Below are positions 50,487 to 63,478 of a stretch of DNA of 64,000 bases, piece by piece. The notes beneath the pieces are model-generated. The model was not told where the DNA came from. It was given only the letters and a program-made list of their open reading frames with translations, and made no database searches. Numbering within the stretch: position 1 is the first letter of the stretch; every line of letters starts with the position of its first letter. Origin of the DNA: Eucalyptus grandis (taxonomy: Eukaryota > Streptophyta > Magnoliopsida > Myrtales > Myrtaceae); contig NC_052621.1 in NCBI RefSeq assembly GCF_016545825.1, positions 7,712,199-7,776,198 on the forward strand, given 5' to 3'. The translations under genes and the position numbers were made by a program.

Positions 50487-51170
50487 GCTGCGTTAGGTAA
50501 CGTTTGTGTTAAAAAATTATTCTAGAGAACAAAAATAGGAAAAATTATTTCTGTTATGGGGAACAATTTTTGAACAGAAGAACGCGTTTAATAACTATAC
50601 AAAATTTATATTCCTATAATAGAAAAATAACATAAACACATTTGGTAAACTTGTATAATTTTTTTTGTTTCTTTTAGTTTTTTAATATTTTTATTTTATT
50701 TTCCTTTTTCTTTATTTTTAAAATTTTTCTCCCTTTTGGCTTGTTGCTAGCCTTGGCTATAGCCGGTGATCGGCCGACGAGGGCCAATGGCCTCGCCTTG
50801 GCTGGGCGAGCTCGGCCTCGCTTGAGCTCGCCTAGCCAAGGTGAGGCGAGGTGGTGAGTCTCGCTAGGGGCCGGCGATGCTTCGGCGAGGTCATTTGGTC
50901 CTCGACGGCCTGGTCGCCGGCCATGGTGAAGTCGGCGACGACCAAAAGAAAAATAAGAAGAAAAAAAAATAGGAGAAAGAAAAATTGTTTCTCGGAAGTG
51001 TTTTCGGGAACAAGAAACAAGTTTTTATTGTTTTTTTTGTTTATGTTTCAAATTTGTTCCCGATAACAAAAGTGTAAACAAACGGTTTACATTCTTTTTT
51101 GTTCCATGGAACAAAAAAACAAAAATTATGTTATGGGGAACAGAAACAAAAGCCAAACAAACATGCCCTA
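50487..51170. mobile_element. AT-armed, GC-cored inverted-repeat element
   Basis: The two ends are inverted copies: AACAAAAA/GTTATGGGGAACA blocks at 50525-50570 recur inverted or rearranged at 51090-51145, and the last bases (CAAACAAACATGCCC) reverse-complement to GGGCATGTTTGTTTG, resembling GGTAACGTTTGTG at the left end. The core at 50745-50940 is GC-rich with its own palindrome (CCTTGGCTGGGCGAG against CTCGCCTAGCCAAGG). It has no coding capacity. Confidence 0.6.
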
Positions 51171-51429
51171 GATCGATGCTTTTGTTTCTTTATCATAGTA
51201 TGTATAAAATCAAAAACATGGAAAAAGCAATTAATTTTAGTGTTTAGCTCCATATAAAATTAAAATTAAGGATTTGTTTCTTTAAAGTGATTTTTATTAA
51301 AGAGAATTGAATCTTTTGCAAGTGATTTAAATTTCAACTTATTTATAGTCACATGAAATTTCATTTTCATATTTTGTACAGTATCTAAAATCTTTTAACA
51401 CAAGCAAATGGAGGTAAGAACGGTAGAAG

Positions 51430-52165
51430 TAACAAAACTTTCACCTGAGTGTTGAAATATTTTTTTTCGCTCATTGAGTGCCACAAATTTGAAAAAATTG
51501 ATTACTTAAGTACCTATTTTAATTGCCTTACCATAAAATCTGACACGGACGTTGGTTGTTTGATGTTGCTTTGCTGGCGCTAATGTAGATAATTTTTTAA
51601 ATAATTTTTAAATATTTTTCTTTTTTTTTTTTCTTTAGGGTCGACAAAGGCCACCGGCGACCCTCGTTGGCCACGAAATCCTTGCCAAGATTGGGCAAGG
51701 ACTACCTTGCCCTTGGCCGTGAAGGCCCTACGTGAAGCCATCCTACAATCAGCTAGAATTGGGGAGGGCTCGCGTGGTTGCGATGCCCTCACCTGCGGCT
51801 AGCGAGATCACGATACTCTCGCCTAGGGCTTTCGCAACTAGATTTGGGCAAGGGCCGCCTCACCCTCATGGGGAAGGCCTAGGGGAGCGCGTTGTGGCCT
51901 TGTTGGCCCTTGGTGACGTCGCCCAGAGTTGGCAAGGGCATCATGACCTCACTGACATTGGGCAAGGCCCCAACGGCCTCACACAGGCCTTCATGGCCAG
52001 TGACCCTTACTAGCTCTAAAGAAAAAATAAAAATAAAAATAAATGCAAATAATTTTAAAAATTTCACGTAGGATGATTTGTTGAAATTTGCACTCAACTG
52101 GTTGATCTTATTATGATATGGCAATCAAGCGAGCGAAAAAGAAGAAGAAAAAGTAAGTGCCGTAC
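51430..52165. mobile_element. Second AT-armed, GC-cored inverted-repeat element
   Basis: The left arm contains TTTTTTTCGCTCATTGAGTGCC. The reverse complement of the right arm reads CTTTTTCGCTCGCTTGATTGCC. Inner AT-rich arms (51588-51635 and 52020-52065) are also inverted. The core, 51640-52015, repeats GGGCAAGG/CCTTGCCC-type words. The long open frames across the core are by-products of the repeats. Ends are approximate. Confidence 0.6.
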
Positions 52166-52901
52166 AAATCTTTTAATGCTCTAGTGTTCTTACCCCCCAA
52201 ATAAATGTATTGAACTTTGGTCTTGCGTGGAATATCATTTTAAAACTTTTTATTTATACAATATAGTCCCCAAATATATAGTAAATGTTCAACCTTATTC
52301 CTAGTGTATATAAACGACTATCGACAAAAAAAAAATAGTCGTATGTGGATTATCCAAAAAATATATTCATTTCAAATCAAGATATAATATTCCATATCAT
52401 TAAATGATAATGGACATGTCAACACCCTTGATAAAAGATAGATACACTGACTCATTATTTTTAAAAACCAACTCAACATAAAACAATTCACATCATCACA
52501 TAAGTTTGAGCATATAAAAAGATTATATTTAGTATTTACTGATAATTTAATATTCACATTGAACAAATAAAAAGTCTAGAGATGACATTATATATTGAAT
52601 TAAAGTTTAGAGAACATTCATGTCGCTTTATTTTGGACGACAAAATACAGCCGAAAGTAAATTCAGGGGCCAAATTGACGCGAGAAAAAATTTTCGGGGG
52701 GCCAAAATCGAATATCCTGGAACTTTCAGGTCGAGAATCAACCCAATCGAGGTCCACGCGGCCGAAATTACAAAAACTTGATAAAACCTCGCAAGCTCAC
52801 GAGCATCTCGTGCCACACAGCACAAAAGCTTTCCTAACCCTCGGTACTTCGAGAACGAACGAACGGACGGCGAGAGAGATCCGGCGAGAGATCCGGCGAC
52901 C
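52166..52901 (+). other. Upstream region and 5' leader of the Y14 gene
   Basis: AT-rich to about 52700, then mixed. The last 40 bases hold a short direct repeat (GAGATCCGGCGA twice) immediately before the ATG. No TATA box was identified. Confidence 0.45.
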
Positions 52902-55621
52902 ATGACGACGGCGGAAGCGGAGGCGCTGGACTTCGAGCCCGAGGACGACGACCTCATGGACGAGGACGGCGCCCCCGACGCCGACGCCTCCCCGCGGGCC
53001 CCGCTCCCCAAGCTCAAGTCCGCCATCACCGGCGGCGCCGCCTCCTCCTCGCTCGCCCCGAGGAAGACCAAGGGCCGCGGTTTCCGCGAGGAGGCCGACG
53101 CCGAGCGCAACAACCGCCTCGCCGGCCGCGACTTCGACTCCCTCGACACCGACGGCGGCCCCGGCCCTCTGCGATGTTAGTAGTCCCTAATTTTAGTCTT
53201 CCTTCACGTTCGCTGTGCCTAGGGATTCACGTTCGTGCTCGTAGATTGATGCGCTTGATGTGCCGTCGCTTTTTACGTCCGATTTGAGTTAATTTTTTTT
53301 TTACCAACGCTAGGGTTTTGTTGGTTCCATGTGATTTTCGACGCTTAATATCGTTTTTGACTGTATTGCCTTGTTAGCTTTGTTAGGACTGATACCGGCG
53401 TAGGATTTTTCCTTATGCTTTTTAAGCTTAGCGGGATGATGTAGGGGACTAGTGGGAAGATAACTGCAGACGATAGAACAAATCAATGTCGTCAGTGTGT
53501 TACGATGTGCTGATGAACTGATGTGTGCTGATATGTGAGCCAAATTTTTGAGGAGATGCAAAAGTGGAGTGGCTTTCCTTCTCTTACTGGTTAGAAAAGT
53601 GCCGTGGTGGCTGGTGGGCGGTGGGGATTTTTGTCATTAGTACGTGCTAGTTAAGGCTGGAACTGGTATCATTTGCTTAGCTTCTGTGTAAGAGTATGAT
53701 CTTATGCGGCAAGGAAGGAATTGTGGTTGGTTTATGGCAGAATCGAGATGAATCTAATAATCTTGAGCCAAGTTGAGTGGATTTAACGACTTTCTCTGTC
53801 AAATGCTTAAGTGAACTTAATAAAACATTGAATATTTGCGAGGAAATAGAACTTGTCCGCCTTAGCGCTAGGACCAGGGATGAAATTTGTTGGCCATTGT
53901 CTAGTAACATGCAACATTCTGGATGCTAGTTCAATGGACGACTAGGTGATTGAATTTGCAGGAACATGTAAAATCCTCAAGATGTTGATTAGCATGCCCA
54001 TCATTCTCTGTGATAGTGAAGCCTATAAATCTAGAGAAGTTGACCACCTTCATAAATCAGTCTACTTTTCTGATTTCTGTTGAAATTAATCACAATGAAC
54101 CCAATGTGGCTTTCAGCTGAAATCAAAAGAAGAATGCGCGAATGCCTTTCATTCTTTACAGAGATAATTGTTATTGACCATGTACGATACTTGAACTTGA
54201 TTCTTGAAGTTTGCCCTTGTAGTCTTACTTTGGTTCTAATGGACTGCTATATAAATGATGAAGGAGGAAACTGCTGAATCCTGTTCATATCTGGTTTTCT
54301 TTCTCTACTTGTAAGTGTTTATTGGAATGTTTGATGATTACAGCCATTGAGGGATGGATCATTCTTGTGACTGGGGTGCATGAAGAGGCCCAAGAAGATG
54401 ATCTGCAAAATGCATTTGCAGAGTTTGGAGATATTAAGAATTTGCATTTAAATCTCGACCGGCGAACTGGATTTGTTAAGGTAAACAACTTCTTTGTTCT
54501 CGGATTAGTTTTCAGCTCATCTCATGTGAATCTTTCGGCTTGGCAAACTCTGTGATGATGTTATCTATTTAATAGTTGCAAATTAGTGGAAAAACGTGCA
54601 ATGAAAAAAATAAGGAAAATGAGGTTTTGGACTTGATTGTTGACACTTGCTTATAGTGCTTAATGTGATTGGACTTTTGCGAATCATCGCTCACCAGAAT
54701 TTAAAGTGGGTTTCCATTTTTAGCATAAACCATTTTTTTGCTACATGATAATATACAACAGACATGGAGTGGTTCATCTGTGGGAGAGAAGATGAAAAGT
54801 GAAAGCCAATCACCAAGGCCCATTGTTGTTGTCGCTTTCTTTTATCGTAAGCCCTCCCTGGAAGGCAAAAGGCACTCTTATCTTTGGGAGTTAGGACATA
54901 TAAAAGCGTACAACAGAAAGTTGTTAATGCTTTTTAACATAATTTCCTGTGCAAACCCAAATTAGGAAACCGGATAATTCCTCAGAACAGAAACAACCTT
55001 GACTTATATCTACCTTCCAGATAAATTTGATATGATAACCATAAAACAAATTGGACAGGCAGTGCTTTGTATTCTTTGTAGATATAATCACCTCCACTAC
55101 TCAGTGGAAACAAAAGAAAGATATGATTAGGAACATGAGTTGTTCTTGTTGTTTCTTTGGGCATAAATTATTCTGATGAATAGCTTATTGTGGGTTCCTT
55201 CTCAGGGTTATGCACTTATTGAATATGAGAACTTTGAGGAAGCACAGAATGCAATAGCTCAGTTGAATGGGACAGAACTTCTCACCCAGACGATCATCGT
55301 TGACTGGGCCTTTAGCAATGGACCTTCTGTCAGGAGGAGAAATATGAGGAAGAGGAGGTTCGATTCTGGACAAAGGATTAGTTCATAAATCATCATACTA
55401 TTGCGATTTCTTCTTGCATTCAGCCAAAATGCCTAAAATCTTCTGCTTGCTTTCATGTGATAATCTTAATTGGAGAGGATCCCCAGAAGTGGCTGTCACT
55501 TTCATTTCCATAGTTTGAGTTGAGTTTGAAGCTTTTGAATGTTATTTATGCTGTATATGCCTTAAAACTTTGCAGGGAACCACGAGGACATCGCTCGAGG
55601 AGCCCCAATAGAAGATACTAA
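52902..55621 (+). CDS. Y14: RNA-binding protein Y14 (RBM8A), exon-junction-complex subunit
   Basis: Exons 52902-53175, 54344-54480, 55206-55357 and 55576-55621 join in frame to 202 residues. After an acidic N-terminal half ([14 protein letters not shown]) comes a single RRM at about 96-174 with RNP2 (ILVTGV) and RNP1 (KGYALIEY), containing the Y14 hallmark [13 protein letters not shown]. The tail is Arg/Ser-rich and ends RSRSPNRRY, as in plant Y14. Y14 pairs with Mago and the complex marks spliced junctions on nuclear and exported mRNA, acting in localisation and nonsense-mediated decay (family knowledge). Exon 1 is very GC-rich while the rest is near genome average. The start ATG has a good context (GCGACCATGA). 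A read-through of the exon-3 donor would end after RISS, which looks like unspliced intron, not a real terminus. Confidence 0.96.
53176..54343 (+). other. First intron of the Y14 gene
   Basis: Nearly 1.2 kb, AT-rich, from CGA T|gttagt to the acceptor gattacag. Nothing else was recognised inside. Confidence 0.85.
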
Positions 55622-58527
55622 GGGCGGCCTGGATCTCTAATACAATGAGGATGTTTGGATCGTCTGCAAGAACATCGTATTTGTTTTTATTTTGAATTGA
55701 GAGATATGTTTTTCGTGATCTGGAATTAGCAATGTTTGTTGTTTGCTGATGCCTCCCCTAATATTCTAGTCTTGTGGTGGTATGTGACGGTGTTACTAGC
55801 TACTGGAAGGATATGTCTCCCTGCGAATGACTTTCTTTATTTTGGTGCCATGAAGTTTGCCATTGCAATTTTAGCTCAAGCATATTTTCTAAGACAATAA
55901 CCTCCTTTCGTGATTAAATACTTGATGGCTAAATCACCTCTTCAGCGATTTGCCTCAACCAGTTGAATGACCATGACTTGGGCGAACGTCTGTAGCACTA
56001 TCACCATTTCTTCTCATGTTAGTTAGTTCTCTCAGCAAAGCGCATGCATTGGGCATGTCTCCCCACTCTGTTTTCTGGAAAATTTTGATTGCGGACGAGG
56101 AAACGTATTCTTATGAAGAACGTGTGAATAGGCTTCCAGTGAAAAGTGCTGCATTCGCATGTGTATTTGTTCGTCAGGCTAAGTTATACAGCAGAAAGGT
56201 TTGTCTGCTTTATATCGCCCTGTCGGTGACCCATCTGCATGTGTTGTGATGCTCCTGGGGGCCCGATCTGCTCGTGATGTTTGCCGGGTTAATTTCATTT
56301 AGCATCTAACTGTGGAATGTAGGGACTCAAATCTCGTATAAGCTAATGTATGATCTGGGAAATTCGCAAGACCAGACGATGGGGGCAGCTATTGAGGCCT
56401 GGTCACTCTATGAGAGTGCTTCGGATGTCCTCTAATGGACGGATTGCGCGGGTGCGCTGCACGATCCCTGACATGTTTTCAACTAGACAATCAGATACTG
56501 AAACGCACTGAGGGTTAGGTGTTCAGATGGGATGGATGGTTTGTATTTCAAATCGACGCAAGCAAAAGAAATCTGTGGCCTAAACCGGCGCAATGTACGG
56601 TTTGAGCGGTGTTAACTAATCATCATTAATTTCCGGAAATAAATTCGAAACAACCGTCAACCGTAAGCCGCAATGCCAGAGGAATAGTTTCTTTGAACGA
56701 CAAAATCTTGCCAGGAAATGTGAAGAATCAATTGAAAGTGATTTGACAGTCATAAGTCCGAACCTAAGAGAATTGATTGTTTCAAATTTTCAACTGAAAC
56801 GTACGTTTACAGTTCTAAAGCACGGGGTTTGTTCTGAAATAATGATATAATGATTAGTTTTTGTTATGTATATCTACAAGCAGGATTTAAAAAATGACAC
56901 ATGGGTATTATTCATTGTAAGGAGATGAATTCGTTAGATAGATATTTTTCATCTGGAGACTGTTTGCGTTTAAAAAAAAAGAAAAGAAAAAAATTTTATG
57001 GGGGTAATGTCTTTTCATTCATGGAGATGGCCATAGATTTATCCGTTTCGTGAAAGAGCACCAAACAAAGAAACATCAAAATCAAAAACTTCAATATGGT
57101 TTGATTACCAATACCGAGTGATCAGAACTTTTTCGGAGAATTTTACCTCAAGAGCTACCTATTCAGGTGAAAGAGTGATAGGTGAAAGAGTGAATTGCCG
57201 TGCATGCTTCCTATCATGGTACAAAGGTCGCGTACATGTGACATTAGATTAAGTTGCATGCGCGCTGTAAGTAGTACCATAACAGCAGCCGATGTAAAGC
57301 ACATCAAACTCAGATATGACGTGAAATTCAAGTTCCATATCTTACAACGAGGATCATAACAACATTCTCGAATGGTATCGGAATTCACCCTGGGGCAGTG
57401 GAAGCAATCCCAGTAGAAAAAGGAAAGAAAGGTCATGATGGCGGTAACCAGAACTACCGAGTCGGTCGGGGCCTAGAGAAGTGAAGGAGGAGAGGTAAAG
57501 ATGGAAAAAGGATAAGTACAGATGAAGTCGGTGATAATGTGCTGGTCCCGGCGGGCAATAAATTCCTGAGGGAGGCCCGAGAACCAAAGGACCCCCTTCC
57601 TGTTAAAATCCATTGAAGGAGGAAAGAGAATGGTCTCATGTTGACCCAAAACCCAGAAAAACAGAGAGAGGAAACTAAGCTTGATCGGTGAATGCTTTTA
57701 AATCTTTGCAACATTAAGACAAAGTTCAGTTTCCCCAGAGTCATGGACCCAGAAATTCAGAGGCCTCTTCGCGTAAAACATAATGAGATCTTGTTAGTAA
57801 GTGTCATTAAAGCACTTGTTAATCATATCTTGCAGGAAAACATTTCCATTTTCAATGCACTAATAATGCATGAGGCGAAAGCGACAGACATTGGAAATGG
57901 CAAGTTTTGTTGATTTGGGTATTTATAAAAATATAAAAGAAGAAAAGAAGGGGCCCCAAAAGGTATTGATGGCATTGAATTCCGCTGATGGGTATTAGTT
58001 AGGAGTGGGGGCTTTTATCACCAACGAGTCATGTTCTATGGCGTTTGGGAGCCGGCCATTATTGGGGCCATCACTGCGTGGCGGTACACTCGGGTCGCTT
58101 TGGTTTCTTGCAGCCCCGCAACCCCCCTCATTTAATTCCCTCACTTGCCACCTGCACGACATGATCTGTAGGCACACCCACCGCTTTAATTTTCCAAAAA
58201 GCAAAGCAAAAGCAAAGCAGGAGCGAGGAGAAGGACAGAAGAGAATCGTTTGTAGTTGGGTTCATTGTCTGGGCCTCCCAAACATCATAACGGCAAGGAC
58301 GTTTAGCTGTTTGGTGACTAGTGTAGCGTCTCACTCATTGATTCATCGTTCACTATATTACCTCCTCCTTTCTTTTCTTGTTGCTCGCTCGCTCGCTGTT
58401 CTTTCGGCCTTTTCGCGGGCTGGTTGATAACTTCTGATTCTCTTTCGATAAGAAAATTTGGGGAGGGCACTATCTTCTGCTCTTGCTTGGTTCTCCGGTT
58501 TGAGCTCAGCATTTTCGTCTGGACTCT
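55622..58527. other. Intergenic region between Y14 and the ABC transporter
   Basis: The first few hundred bases probably hold the Y14 3' UTR. The last 300-500 bases probably hold the promoter and leader of the transporter gene. In between, minus open frames at 57354-57744 have no recognisable domain. No mobile element was seen. Confidence 0.5.
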
Positions 58528-61500
58528 ATGGAGATAGAGGCGGCGAGCGGGAGCGGTGGAGGCGGTGCCGTGTATGAGAGCAAAGCATTTTCGAAGGGAA
58601 CGTTCTTGGTATGGGAGGATCTCAGTGCGGTCTTGCCAAACTTCGGCCATGGACACACCAAGAGGCTGCTTCAAGGCCTCAACGGCTACGCTGAACCGGG
58701 TCGGATCATGGCCATCATGGGCCCTTCTGGGTCGGGTAAATCCACCCTACTTGACTCTCTAGCAGGTTTGATCTCTCTCTCTCTCTCTCTCTCTCTCTAC
58801 CACTAATCTATCTATATCGCAAATAAGATGGTACATAAATTTGCGTGCATAGCAGATTGGATGATGTCCTTTTCAATAAGTTCTTGACTATCCAGGGAAA
58901 TTTCCTTTGCTTTCTTGAAATGGTTAGAACAAGCAATTCTCATGTCTAAGTGGTTTCGGTACCTCCTCTGCTTTTACTTTTACTCACCAATTAAGAGGGT
59001 CGCGACAATTTCTCTAGGCATGTCCAATTCAAGTGGTTGTCGACTTTATTCAACGAAGAGTTATCATCGTTCCCTTTCCCCTTTGAATTCCAACCAAATC
59101 GTGGGTATAAAGAGGGTTGTCTTGTTTGTACATTGAAAACCTATATGAAAACAAAAGCAAAAGAAACTAAATTTTAGACCTAAAGTGGCGACGGCACCTG
59201 GGGAACATTTCTTATTTTGGCTCGTCTTTGGTTTCTTAATCATTCCGAGGGTTGGCTAAGGCTAGCACCAGTTCAGTTGAGCCAAACTCAGGTTCACGAC
59301 GAGAAAATACCAAAAAAGAAAATCTAATATCGGCAATCCAAACTTCTGTCGAGTTATTTTATATAGCTCATGCGGCCTTTGTTAATTATTAAATAAGCCA
59401 ATTCAGCTACACTTATACACTTACAGCCTAGAAACGTTTCGAATACATGGATGACCATTCTTACGGTTAAAAATTAACACCAGCGTAAGATCTACTTGGA
59501 ATTGGAATATTAAGCAACTACTTCTATTTAAATTGGGCTTTATCGTTTTGAATTTTCCGCAACATCTGGTTTGGTTAAGACAAAGTTCCCCTAAATGGCA
59601 GCTCAGCAGAACCTTGTAGCAATTTTGATTTATTTACTCGCATGTAGCTTGTGCATATATTCACCATATGTAAAGAAGCATTGATGTTACTGCAGGTAGA
59701 TTATCCAGAAAAGTGATCATGACTGGGAATGTCCTCTTGGACGGGAAAAAGAAGAGACTTGAATATGGTGTTGCGGTAAGTGCTAGTTATTGCTCTCACA
59801 ATCTATGGATAAGTGGGGTCGGCGCGATTACAAGATAGATTCAGGTAGAATTCTTAATTGAGAAAGTATAGTTGCTGACCTGGAGATCTTGGAAATTGAG
59901 TTGACGAGAGAACTTGAGTAGTCATTCAACTATGGGCTCATGACATGTTTTTGACACCTGCAACGATGGTAGACTAAATGTCACTAGATTATAGGAAACC
60001 AAATTGAGTATAAACTATCATACCTTACTTTTGCAAACTCAAACCATCTTCTTCTTCTCCTTCTTCATCACCCGTGTTCGTATATCCCAACTGTCAATTC
60101 ATTCAAAAAATTCCATTCTTTGGTCATAAAAAATGACAGCTAAAACTCCTTTACCAAAAAAAAAAAAAAATGACAGCTAAAACTTGAATCCACTGTATAA
60201 GCAAGCAATATTGCAATATCTCTTCTGAACGATTGAGATTTTTGTGTCATGTTCAGGCTTATGTGACTCAAGAGGACGTCTTACTGGGAACACTAACAGT
60301 TAGAGAAACCATAAAGTACTCAGCTCTATTGAGGCTCCCAACCACAATGAGCAAAGATGAAGTGAATTCTATTGTTGAAGGAACAATCATAGAAATGGGT
60401 CTCCAAGATTGTGCAGATAGAGTGATCGGCAACTGGCATTTGAGAGGAATAAGTGGTGGAGAGAAGAAGAGACTCAGCATTGCACTCGAAATCCTCACCC
60501 GCCCTCATTTACTCTTCCTTGATGAACCCACGAGTGGTCTGGACAGTGCTTCGGCTTTCTTTGTGGTCCAGACTCTGAGAAATATCGCTCGTGATGGAAG
60601 GACCGTGATCTCATCAATTCATCAACCGAGTAGTGAAGTCTTTGCTCTCTTTGATGATCTTTACTTGCTGTCCAGTGGTGAAACTGTCTATTTTGGAGAA
60701 GCAAAGATGGCTATTGAGGTACCTGTAGAAAATAACACTGAAATTTCACGTTTCACTTTCCATACCTTTATATAGAACTTCTGCATTGCTTGGCTTTCCT
60801 TTGATCTTGATGTATCCGAAAGTATCCTAAACCATCATTAGAGTCATGTTATTCTGAGCAATTTTGTCCACATTTTTGGATCAAATTATAACTGAATATT
60901 TGTTTTTCAGTTCTTCTCTGAAGCTGGCTTTCCGTGTCCACGAAAAAGGAATCCTTCAGATCACTTCTTACGTTGCATCAATTCAGACTTCGACAAAGTG
61001 ACAGCCACACTGAAAGGATCTCAAAGAATTCATGTAAGTATTATGTGAGAACAGTGGTTTAGTTGGAAAGCCCAATATGTTGGAAGTGATTCAGAGTTAC
61101 ATAGACTCACGAAGTACCTTTGATCTATGGATCTGCGGTTGCAGGATGTCCCAAACTCATCAGATCCTTTCATGAATCTGGCAACAGCGGAGATCAGAGC
61201 ACTGCTGGTTGAGAAGTACAGGTGTTCAAAATACGCAAAAAGAGTCAAAGCCAGAATCGGAGAGATAACAACTGCTGTAAGCTTCACACACTTTGCATTG
61301 AATCGAAGTGGTTGATATTCTTTTGAAGAACAGAGTCACTTGAAAAGTATGCCAACCCTGCTTTAGAGTGAACTGCACATTTTCACTAAATGACACTTAG
61401 AGAAAAGAGTAGTATCACTGCCACAGAAAAAACAAGCTGAGTCAAAGCCTGGAATAACTTACACCCCGGAAAGTAGCAGTCATCAAGTACTCTTGGGACA

Positions 61501-63478
61501 AATTTCAATAACGATAATTATCACTGTAAAAGTTTCTCTGTAAAATGATGAATTCTAGTGGGGTGGGTGGGTAAAACTCTGGTAACGTTATATGCATGTA
61601 TAGATACTAATGTACAAGTTACGCTTCCACAGAAGGGACTTGATGTTAAAAAGAAAAGTGGGAGCCAAGCAACATGGTGGAAGCAACTTACGACTTTAAC
61701 ACGGAGATCGCTGGTTAACATGTCCAGAGACGTAGGATATTACTGGCTAAGGATAATAGTATACCTAATTGTATCAGTTTGCGTCGGCACCATCTTTTTT
61801 GATGTTGGCAATAGCTACACTGCAATCCTGGCCCGCGGAGCTTGCGGTGCATTCATATCTGGCTTCATGACATTTATGTCCATTGGTGGCTTTCCATCCT
61901 TCATCGAAGAAATGAAGGTAAGCATATGAAGGTAGCAAAAGAACAAATAAAAGAAACTAAGCATCGCGGATATGCAGAGTTTTTTAAGGGTTTCTTCCAA
62001 CTCGTGAACAGGTTTTCTATCGGGAAAGGCTTAATGGGTACTATGGTGTGGCGGTGTTCATCATCTCAAATTTCCTTTCTTCATTCCCTTTCCTGGTCGC
62101 CATAACATTAACCACGGGGACTATCACCTACCACATGGTGAAATTTAGGCCAGAGTTTTCTCACTACGTGTTCTTCTGCCTCAACATCTATGCCTGCATA
62201 GCTGTCATAGAGAGCCTCATGATGGTAGTTGCATCACTAGTTCCAAACTTCTTGATGGGAATCATTACAGGAGCTGGAATTATAGTAAGATGATAGGCGA
62301 TATTTCATGCTTTGATATAATAATTGCATCTTTACTAACAATTTGGGGTCGTGACTGCAGGGAATACTGATGATGACCTCTGGATTCTTCAGACTTCTGC
62401 CAGACCTTCCAAAACCCTTTTGGCGGTACCCAATTTCGTATCTTAGTTATGGCTCATGGGCTATACAGGTACTTCCATGTTAACATTATAAAAGAAGCAG
62501 CATAAATGGATATTAGACAAAGGAAAAACTTTTAAGACCAGAAGTGAGACTCATAATGAACTAGAACAAGGCTGAGAGTACGAGCTCAAAATTAGCCATC
62601 TTGACATTTACTTGTTTTCAAGAGCTAAAACACATGTTTCATTGTTTTGGCTGAAATTAACAGAAGGCTCAGACACTAAATTATGTGGAAATGCATTTTG
62701 GTATATATTTATCTAAGTCTCATTTTCCTTGTTAATTAATCAACAAAGAGGGCAGCTGAGTATGTTTAAACACCTAATGAATATTTGCCATGCCATCCAG
62801 TAGAAGAATTTGAGTAGAAATTTTCTATATCCCTGATAATATTTCAAAGCAGAAGCAGAACCGTTCCATTCACAAAATCTCCAAATGTTGTCTATATGCA
62901 AATATAAAGGCAAAACCTCAGTAACTTCTTGCGACTCTACTCAAGAGGGACCATACAAGGAATATGACAACTATATAACGCCCAGTAATTTACTGACCAA
63001 CACCAATTCCGTGTGTAAGATTTCAATAGGAAGATGTTGGATTATAGATTTGTTGACCTCATAACATAGACAGAACAACTTTTCTTCCCTCTCAGTTCTT
63101 AATTTTGGTATGGGTTTTGTGTAGGGTGCCTACAAGAACGACTTGCTTGGTCTTGAATTCGATCCCTTAATACCTGGCGAGCCAAAACTGAAAGGCGACG
63201 TTGTCATCACAACTATGTTTGGGATTCAACTGGATCATTCCAAGTGGTGGGATTTGTCTGCTATCTTCATTATTCTCATAGGTTACAGACTTATTTTCTT
63301 TGCCATCCTCAAGTTCAAGGAGAGAGCTTCTCCTGTGTTTAACAAGATTTATGCCAAGAGCAGTCTACATCAACTTGATAAAAGGCCTTCCTTCAGGAAA
63401 GTACCCTCTTTATCCAAGAGGCACCAGCCACTACATTCACTGTCTTCTCAGGAGGGCCTTAACTCTCCACTCCACTAA
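58528..63478 (+). CDS. ABCG half-transporter, CER5/ABCG12-ABCG15 type
   Basis: Nine exons, 58528-58765, 59696-59775, 60257-60718, 60911-61033, 61145-61276, 61633-61917, 62012-62284, 62361-62468 and 63125-63478, join in frame to 684 residues. The nucleotide-binding domain comes first: Walker A GPSGSGKS (65-72), Q-loop Gln111, signature SGGEK (172-176), Walker B LLFLDE (191-196) and H-loop His228. A membrane domain follows from about residue 350 with roughly six hydrophobic segments. [15 protein letters not shown] and VFYRERLNG are shared with the plant WBC group. The short N-terminus and [12 protein letters not shown] resemble ABCG12/15 more than ABCG11. Family members work as dimers at the plasma membrane, exporting cuticular wax or other surface lipids. 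The syntenic position next to Y14 favours CER5/ABCG12 orthology. The substrate here is inferred, and the lineage-specific copy number is unknown. Confidence 0.95.
58766..59695 (+). other. First intron of the ABCG gene
   Basis: A 930-base intron inserted just after Walker A. It opens with a (CT)n microsatellite at about 58770-58798, immediately inside the donor. The rest is unremarkable. Confidence 0.85.
58770..58798. repeat. (CT)n microsatellite beside a splice donor
   Basis: About 13-14 CT units start only a few bases downstream of the GT at 58766-58767 of the ABCG gene. Confidence 0.9.
62469..63124 (+). other. Last intron of the ABCG gene
   Basis: A 656-base AT-rich intron between ...SWAIQ and GAYKNDLLG. 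No other feature was recognised. Confidence 0.85.

Noticed and set aside
57354..57744. Overlapping minus-strand open frames before the ABC transporter
   Set aside because: Ser/Leu/Pro-rich with no domain and no coherent exon structure.
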